NCBI RefSeq assembly: GCF_020618415.1
Contig: NZ_CP085344.1
Location: forward strand, 62,001 to 126,000
Reading direction: 5' to 3'
Length of the DNA stretch: 64,000 nt
Source of the DNA: Cupriavidus sp. MP-37
GTDB taxonomy: Bacteria > Pseudomonadota > Gammaproteobacteria > Burkholderiales > Burkholderiaceae
A program made the translations under genes and the position numbers. This document shows, one piece after another, positions 58,976 to 64,000 of this stretch (position 1 is its first letter; the number at the start of each line of letters is the position of its first letter). Below the pieces are notes generated by a model. That model searched no databases, was not told the origin of the DNA, and saw only the letters and a list, made by a program, of their open reading frames with translations.

Positions 58976-60052
58976 TCAGGCGGCGCGGAAGCGGATCACG
59001 CCGTCGTCGCCGGTTTCGCGCACCAGCTCGCCGCGGTGCCACAGGCAGTGCAGGTGGGCCAGCGACTCGCCCATGGCGAAGGTCATCTGGTGGATGTCGA
59101 ACTGGCGCTTGAAGATCACGCTGACGATGTCGTACGCGCTGCAGGGTTTTGCGCGGCACGCCTCCAGCGTTTCGGCGAGGCGGTCGGCATGGTGCTCGCG
59201 CAGCTGCATGATGCGGGTATGCAGGTTGCGGAAGGGGCGGCCGTGCGAAGGCAGGATCAGCACGTCCTGCGGCAGCGGCTCGTACTTGCCGAGCGAATCC
59301 AGGTAGAGCTGCAGCGAATTGCCCTCGGGCTCCATGTCGAACACGCTGACATTGGTCGAGATGCGCGGCAGCACCATGTCGCCGGAGACCAGCACATTGG
59401 TGGCGGCGTTATACAGCGCCACGTGCTCGGGCGAATGGCCGAAGCCGGTGATCACGCGCCAGCCGGAGGTCGCCGCGTCGGTGCCGATGCGCACCGTGTC
59501 GCCTTCCATCAGGCGGCGGTACTGGGCCGGCAGGTCGGGCACCAGCGACGGATAGTAGGTCTTGCGCGCGCGCAGCTTTTCCTGGCTGTCGGGATCGGTC
59601 AGCCCGTGCAGCGCGAAATGCGCGGCAGCGGCGTCGCCGCCGGCGCTCGACCCGGCCCCGGTGCCGCTGCCCATCACGCGCGCGCTCATGTAGTCGCCCA
59701 GGCTCATCCACAGCCGCACGTCGAAGCGCCGGCACAGCCAGTGCGCCAGCCCGACATGGTCCGGATGGCTGTGCGTGACCAGCACCCGCACCACCGGCAA
59801 GCCTTCCAGCTCGTTGGCGAAGATCGTTTCCCAGTGGCCCTTGATGACATCGTTGGTGATGCCGCAGTCGATGATGGTCCAGCCGTCGCGTCCGTCCAGG
59901 CGGTCGCGCAGCAGCCACAGGTTGATGTGGTCGAGCGCGAACGGCAGTGGCATGCGGAGCCAGAAGACGCCCGGGGCGACCTCCTGCCGGGCGCCGGGCG
60001 CGGGCATGGTCTCGCCGAACGGATATTGGAGCTGGTGTTCGAGTGCGTTCAT
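58976..60052 (-). CDS. Metallo-beta-lactamase-fold hydrolase
   Basis: The 358-residue protein has the zinc motif His-Ser-His-Pro-Asp-His (about 117-122), the GFGHSPEHVALYN block and VLVSGDMVLPRIS. It resembles the subgroup with a C-terminal winged-helix-like tail (LACTB2/glyoxalase II-like). ATG 60052 was chosen; a 45-residue upstream extension has no sequence sense. It starts 114 bases from the first LiuR-like operator and may belong to the leucine/acyl-CoA regulon. Confidence 0.88.
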   Translation of the reverse strand: MNALEHQLQYPFGETMPAPGARQEVAPGVFWLRMPLPFALDHINLWLLRDRLDGRDGWTIIDCGITNDVIKGHWETIFANELEGLPVVRVLVTHSHPDHVGLAHWLCRRFDVRLWMSLGDYMSARVMGSGTGAGSSAGGDAAAAHFALHGLTDPDSQEKLRARKTYYPSLVPDLPAQYRRLMEGDTVRIGTDAATSGWRVITGFGHSPEHVALYNAATNVLVSGDMVLPRISTNVSVFDMEPEGNSLQLYLDSLGKYEPLPQDVLILPSHGRPFRNLHTRIMQLREHHADRLAETLEACRAKPCSAYDIVSVIFKRQFDIHQMTFAMGESLAHLHCLWHRGELVRETGDDGVIRFRAA

Positions 60053-60165
60053 GAGGAGTCTCGTGGGGTCGAAGCCTGGCGGCGGGGCGCGGGCTTTCTC
60101 GTTCTGCCGGCACGTCCCCGGATCGTGCGCGGGAGCGTGCAAGCACCGGTTGCCAGCCGATCTGG

Positions 60166-60187
60166 TTGACGCTAACGTAAACGTCAA
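60166..60187. promoter_or_regulatory. LiuR-like operator 1 (divergent promoter region)
   Basis: A 22-bp near-palindrome with outer arms TTGACG and CGTCAA and inner TAACGTAAA, between the hydrolase gene and liuR. It shares its pattern with 60739-60760, so the regulator likely controls itself and the hydrolase. Confidence 0.75.
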
Positions 60188-60263
60188 CCATACGGGATCG
60201 TTTCCATCTTAAGCGAAAACTTGATTTCGCAACGAACGACCGTTCACTTTCTTTGGTCAGGCC

Positions 60264-60704
60264 ATGTCAGCGACGCCAGCGGCGACTTCCGCCACCTACA
60301 CCATTACCGACCTCGCACGTGAGTTCGACGTCACGCCCCGGGCCATCCGCTTCTATGAGGACCAGGGCTTGCTGTCGCCCGAGCGGGCGGGGCCGGGCGG
60401 GCGCAAGCGCGTCTACAACGGCCGCGAGCGGACCCGGCTGAAGCTGACGCTGCGCGGTAAAAGGTTGGGGCTTACTCTCAACGAGATCCGCGAGATCCTT
60501 GATCTTTACGAATCTCCGCGCGACACCGCCCCGCAACTGGACCGCTTCCTGCACGCACTCGCGGCACACCGGCGCACGCTCGAGCGGCAGATGGAAGACC
60601 TGCAGGCGCAGCTCGCCGAGATCGACCAGCACGAGCGCCAGTGCAAGGCGCTGCTGGCGGCGCAGAGCGGCGGCGATGCGCCGGACCAGACCCATGCCGC
60701 GTGA
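60264..60704 (+). CDS. liuR: MerR-family regulator LiuR
   Basis: The 146-residue protein has the MerR winged helix (about 11-75, TYTITDLAREFDVTPRAIRFYEDQGLL and RKRVYNGRERTRLKLTLRGKRLGLTL) and a long dimerisation coiled coil with no cysteine metal site. This N-terminal pattern and the position before isovaleryl-CoA dehydrogenase fit LiuR, known to control branched-chain amino acid degradation in proteobacteria. Both flanks carry matching operators. Confidence 0.87.
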   Translation: MSATPAATSATYTITDLAREFDVTPRAIRFYEDQGLLSPERAGPGGRKRVYNGRERTRLKLTLRGKRLGLTLNEIREILDLYESPRDTAPQLDRFLHALAAHRRTLERQMEDLQAQLAEIDQHERQCKALLAAQSGGDAPDQTHAA

Positions 60705-60738
60705 GCGGCGCTTGCGCACGCCTTGGTGCGATCCGGGA

Positions 60739-60766
60739 TTGACGTTTACGTAAACGTAAATAGAAT
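60739..60766 (+). promoter_or_regulatory. LiuR-like operator 2 inside a promoter
   Basis: A perfect 16-bp core ACGTTTACGTAAACGT sits in a 22-bp dyad at 60739-60760. TTGACG (60739-60744) and TAGAAT (60761-60766) form -35 and -10 boxes with a 16-base spacer filled by the dyad. Binding in the spacer is typical of MerR regulators. It should drive the thioesterase-ivd genes. Confidence 0.8.
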
Positions 60767-60826
60767 AGCCGGACAGTGCCCGCCGCGCGCTGTCCATCCA
60801 ACCAGGCCCCCAACCGGAACCCTGAC

Positions 60827-61303
60827 ATGACCGCCTCCACCGACCGTGCCGTGCCCGCCGAACCGGAACCGCTGTCCGCCGCGCGGGCCGACGCCATTGC
60901 CACCAGCTTCTCGCGCCAGGGACTGATGCGCACCTTCGGCGCCGAGCTGGCGCGCGTGCAGCGCGGCGAGGTGGAGCTGGCGATGCCGTGGTCCGACGGC
61001 GTGACGCAGCAGCACGGCTTTTTCCACGGCGGCGTGGTCGGCGCGCTGGCCGACAGCGCCTGCGGCTATGCCGCGCTGACGCTGGTCGGCGAAGAGGAGG
61101 CGGGGCTGACCGCCGAGTACAAGATCAACCTGCTGTCCCCGGCCCAGGGCGAACGCCTGGTGGCGGTGGGGCGGGTGCTCAAGCCCGGGCGCACGCTGAT
61201 CGTGGCGCAGGGCGATGTCTACGTCGAGCAGGACGGCCGCCGCAAGCCGGTGGCGACCATGCTGATGACGCTGTGCGTGGTCAAGACACTGGGCCACGTC
61301 TGA
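60827..61303 (+). CDS. PaaI-type hotdog-fold acyl-CoA thioesterase
   Basis: The 158-residue protein has the hotdog pattern [26 protein letters not shown], with the active-site HGG region (about residues 66-68), and [13 protein letters not shown]. It would hydrolyse acyl-CoA thioesters, perhaps to recover CoA from stalled intermediates of leucine breakdown. It lies under operator 2 and 61 bases before ivd. Confidence 0.88.
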   Translation: MTASTDRAVPAEPEPLSAARADAIATSFSRQGLMRTFGAELARVQRGEVELAMPWSDGVTQQHGFFHGGVVGALADSACGYAALTLVGEEEAGLTAEYKINLLSPAQGERLVAVGRVLKPGRTLIVAQGDVYVEQDGRRKPVATMLMTLCVVKTLGHV

Positions 61304-61364
61304 ACCGATCGATCCGGCAACCCCGGACCAACCCGCCACACACCGATTCCTACAGGAGACCACC

Positions 61365-62546
61365 ATGACTGAACTGCCAGGCCTGAAATTCGATCTGGGC
61401 GAAGACATCGAGATGCTGCGCAATTCCGTGCGCGACTGGGCCCAGGCCGAACTGGCCCCGCGCGCGGCCGAGATCGACCGCACCGACCAGTTCCCGATGG
61501 ACGCGTGGAAGAAGATGGGCGACCTCGGCGTGCTCGGCATCACCGTGGCCGAGGAATACGGCGGCGCCAACATGGGCTACCTCGCCCATATGATCGCGAT
61601 GGAAGAAATCAGCCGCGCCTCGGCCTCGGTCGGCCTGTCCTACGGCGCGCATTCCAACCTGTGCGTGAACCAGATCCACCGCAACGGCACCGCCGCGCAG
61701 AAGGCAAAGTACCTGCCCAAGCTGGTGTCGGGCGAATGGATCGGCGCGCTAGCGATGAGCGAGCCCAACGCCGGCTCCGACGTGGTCAGCATGAAGCTGC
61801 GCGCGCAACTGAAGGGCGACCGCTACGTGCTCAACGGCACCAAGATGTGGATCACCAACGGCCCGGACTGCGACGTGCTGGTGGTCTATGCCAAGACCGA
61901 GCCCGAGCTGGGTGCGCGCGGCATGACCGCGTTCATCGTCGAGAAGGGCATGAAGGGCTTCTCGGTAGCGCAGAAGCTGGACAAGCTCGGCATGCGCGGC
62001 TCGCACACCGGCGAGCTGGTGTTCGAGGACGTGGAAGTGCCGGTGGAAAACATCCTGGGCGCCGAGAACGGCGGCGCCAAAGTGCTGATGAGCGGCCTGG
62101 ACTATGAGCGCGCGGTGCTGTCCGGCGGCCCGGTCGGCATCATGCAGGCCTGCATGGACGTGGTCACGCCGTACATCCACGACCGCAAGCAGTTCGGCCA
62201 GAGCATCGGCGAATTCCAGCTGATCCAGGGCAAGGTGGCCGACATGTACACCACGCTGCAGGCGGCGCGCAGCTACCTGTACACGGTCGGCAAGAACCTG
62301 GATGCGCTCGGCAGCGACCACGTGCGCCAGGTGCGCAAGGACTGCGCCGCGGTGATCCTGTACACGGCGGAGAAGGCCACCTGGATGGCGGGCGAGACCG
62401 TGCAGATCCTGGGCGGCAACGGCTATATCAACGAGTACCCCGCCGGCCGCCTGTGGCGCGATGCCAAGCTGTACGAGATCGGCGCCGGCACCTCGGAGAT
62501 CCGCCGCATGCTGATCGGCCGCGAGCTGTTCGCGGAAACGATGTAA
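61365..62546 (+). CDS. ivd: Isovaleryl-CoA dehydrogenase
   Basis: The 393-residue flavoprotein is an acyl-CoA dehydrogenase with [13 protein letters not shown], the [10 protein letters not shown] block and [18 protein letters not shown]. The catalytic Glu is placed as in isovaleryl-CoA dehydrogenase, in [15 protein letters not shown], and Gly replaces the usual Glu near the C terminus. This position is diagnostic of IVD. It oxidises isovaleryl-CoA to 3-methylcrotonyl-CoA in leucine breakdown (liuA by another name). Downstream is aceK, not the usual carboxylase genes. Confidence 0.95.
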   Translation: MTELPGLKFDLGEDIEMLRNSVRDWAQAELAPRAAEIDRTDQFPMDAWKKMGDLGVLGITVAEEYGGANMGYLAHMIAMEEISRASASVGLSYGAHSNLCVNQIHRNGTAAQKAKYLPKLVSGEWIGALAMSEPNAGSDVVSMKLRAQLKGDRYVLNGTKMWITNGPDCDVLVVYAKTEPELGARGMTAFIVEKGMKGFSVAQKLDKLGMRGSHTGELVFEDVEVPVENILGAENGGAKVLMSGLDYERAVLSGGPVGIMQACMDVVTPYIHDRKQFGQSIGEFQLIQGKVADMYTTLQAARSYLYTVGKNLDALGSDHVRQVRKDCAAVILYTAEKATWMAGETVQILGGNGYINEYPAGRLWRDAKLYEIGAGTSEIRRMLIGRELFAETM

Positions 62547-62614
62547 GGGTGCGCGGGGGCGCCGGAATCACCTCCGGCGTCCCCGGACATCCGGGCCCTG
62601 GCCCGGAACCCATT

Positions 62615-62620
62615 TACAAT
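62615..62620 (+). promoter_or_regulatory. Candidate -10 box (TACAAT) for aceK
   Basis: TACAAT lies 48 bases before the aceK start in the short gap after ivd. A GC-rich hairpin (CCGGGCC..GGCCCGG) lies just before. Weak -35. Confidence 0.35.
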
Positions 62621-62667
62621 CACAGTACCCGTCGCAAGACCGTCACGCAGCCGTTCCCGTCGACCCC

Positions 62668-64000
62668 ATGTCCCACTTCCCCAAACTGCTCTCCTCGCAG
62701 ATTGCCTACGATGTGGCGAGAACGATGCTCGACGGGTTCGACAAGCACTACCGCCTGTTCCGCGACGTCAGCCACCAGGCCAAGCTGAAGTTCGAGGCCG
62801 GCGACTGGCACGGGCTGCAGCAGATCCAGCGCGACCGCATCGCGTTCTACAACGAGCGCGTGCGCGAGTCCAGCGTGATCCTGGAAGACGAGTACGACGC
62901 CGAGAACATCGACGACGAGATCTGGCAGCAGATCAAGCTGCACTACATCGGGCTGCTGACCAACCACCACCAGCCCGAGCTGGCCGAGACCTTCTTCAAC
63001 TCGGTGTGCACGCGCATCCTGCACCGCTCGTACTTCAACAACGATTTCATCTTCGTGCGCCCGGCGATCTCGACCGAGTACATCGAGAACGAGGAATCGC
63101 CCACGCGCCCGACCTTCCGTGCCTACTACCCGGGCAGCCGCGAGGGCATGGCGGCGTGCTTCGAGCGCATCGTCCACAACTTCCAGCTCGAGCGCCCGTT
63201 CGAGGACCTGCCGCGCGACATCGGCTACGTGGTGCGCGCCGTCGGCGAGCATTTCGGCGACCTGCGCATCGCGCCGAATTTCCAGATCCACACGCTGTCG
63301 TCGCTGTTCTTCCGCAACAAGGCGGCCTTCATCATCGGCCGCATCGTCAACGGCGACCGCACCTTCCCGCTGGCGATCCCGATCCTGCACGGGCCCTCGG
63401 GCAAGCTCGTGCTCGACACCGTGCTGCTGAAGAAGGAACAGCTGCTGATCCTGTTCTCGTTCACGCACTCCTACTTCATGGTCGACATGGAGATCCCGTC
63501 GGCCTACGTGACCTTCCTGCGCGACATCATGCCGCGCAAGCCGCGCGCGGAGATCTATACCTCGCTGGGTCTGCAGAAGCAGGGCAAGAACCTGTTCTAC
63601 CGCGATTTCCTGCACCACCTGCAGCATTCGTCGGACCAGTTCATCATCGCGCCCGGCATCCGCGGGCTGGTGATGCTGGTGTTCACGCTGCCGTCGTACC
63701 CGTACGTGTTCAAGGTGATCCGCGATGTTTTCCCGGCGCCCAAGGAAACCACGCGCGAGCTGGTCAAGTCGAAGTACCAGCTGGTCAAGCAGCACGACCG
63801 TGTCGGCCGCATGGCGGATACGCTGGAATACTCCGACGTGGCGTTCCCGCTGTCGCGCTTCGACGAGGCGCTGGTGCGCGAGTTCGAGCAGCACGCGCCC
63901 TCGATGATCGAATACCAGCGCGCCAGGGATGGCGGCGAAGAGATCGTGGTGCGCCACGTCTATATCGAGCGCCGCATGACGCCGCTGAACATCTACCTGC
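62668..64000 (+). CDS. aceK: Isocitrate dehydrogenase kinase/phosphatase, N-terminal part (cut by window end)
   Basis: The frame is open from ATG 62668 to the last base (444 residues); AceK proteins are near 600. It starts [25 protein letters not shown] and has [34 protein letters not shown], and the ATP-site region [22 protein letters not shown]. AceK phosphorylates and dephosphorylates isocitrate dehydrogenase to divert carbon to the glyoxylate shunt. It fits acetyl-CoA-producing leucine breakdown upstream. Confidence 0.95.
   Translation, partial: MSHFPKLLSSQIAYDVARTMLDGFDKHYRLFRDVSHQAKLKFEAGDWHGLQQIQRDRIAFYNERVRESSVILEDEYDAENIDDEIWQQIKLHYIGLLTNHHQPELAETFFNSVCTRILHRSYFNNDFIFVRPAISTEYIENEESPTRPTFRAYYPGSREGMAACFERIVHNFQLERPFEDLPRDIGYVVRAVGEHFGDLRIAPNFQIHTLSSLFFRNKAAFIIGRIVNGDRTFPLAIPILHGPSGKLVLDTVLLKKEQLLILFSFTHSYFMVDMEIPSAYVTFLRDIMPRKPRAEIYTSLGLQKQGKNLFYRDFLHHLQHSSDQFIIAPGIRGLVMLVFTLPSYPYVFKVIRDVFPAPKETTRELVKSKYQLVKQHDRVGRMADTLEYSDVAFPLSRFDEALVREFEQHAPSMIEYQRARDGGEEIVVRHVYIERRMTPLNIYL

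Overview
This 64 kb window is high-GC, gene-dense bacterial chromosome with the gene order and protein sequences of a betaproteobacterium of the genus Cupriavidus (Ralstonia group). The pointers are a PhaM-type polyhydroxybutyrate granule protein, Bug-type solute receptors, a two-gene methionine synthase, a LiuR-type MerR regulator beside isovaleryl-CoA dehydrogenase, and DUF484-xerC and mreBCD-mrdA-rodA blocks typical of Burkholderiales. It reads as a core chromosome segment. The clear mobile element is one IS481-family insertion sequence. No rRNA, tRNA, prophage or CRISPR was recognised.

Layout. 1-2.8 kb: the 3' end of a CorA-like Mg transporter, a Sel1-repeat protein, and an intact IS481-type element (1397-2652) with 49-bp inverted ends and a 6-bp target duplication, sitting inside an interspersed palindromic repeat. 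2.8-7.8 kb (minus): gatC-gatA and gatB of the tRNA amidotransferase, separated by a lipoprotein gene and a secreted hydrolase gene. 8.4-14.7 kb (plus): the cell-shape operon mreB-mreC-mreD-mrdA-rodA, ending in a second copy of the repeat. 15-20.3 kb: DUF484 and xerC, a LysR regulator divergent from a DUF2917 gene, then lipB-lipA. 20.3-21 kb: a ParD/ParE-type module whose toxin gene is frameshifted. 21-26 kb: a 5-oxoproline utilisation operon (pxpB-pxpC-pxpA, DUF969-DUF979 membrane pair, pyroglutamyl peptidase) behind a palindromic operator. 26-31 kb (minus): an MCE lipid-transport operon (STAS-permease, ATPase, MlaD, auxiliary lipoprotein) plus a VanZ-like gene. 31-34 kb: birA-coaX and a heptose-phosphate adenylyltransferase. 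34-38 kb: a di-iron protein, a patatin, phaM, and an enoyl-CoA hydratase. 38-41 kb: a fumarylacetoacetase-family enzyme, a Bug receptor and an IclR regulator. 41-44 kb: a DUF3108 protein, an enol-lactonase-like hydrolase, a DUF3567 protein and a rhodanese.

44.5-48.3 kb: the split metH pair. 48.6-52.9 kb: an alanine-rich repeat protein, a signalling cluster (LuxR-type regulator, single-domain receiver, convergent CHASE3 histidine kinase) and small stress-type membrane proteins. 53-57 kb: DUF1840 protein, argS, a SPOR protein and dsbA. 57-60 kb: a third, partial copy of the repeat, a short-chain dehydrogenase, a BtuF-like protein and a metallo-beta-lactamase-fold hydrolase. 60-64 kb: liuR with two matching palindromic operators, a thioesterase, isovaleryl-CoA dehydrogenase and the start of aceK, cut by the window end.

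Start sites were chosen from ribosome-binding sequences, overlap with the upstream gene, and fit to family length. Functions rest on motifs and family recognition by eye; no database search was possible.
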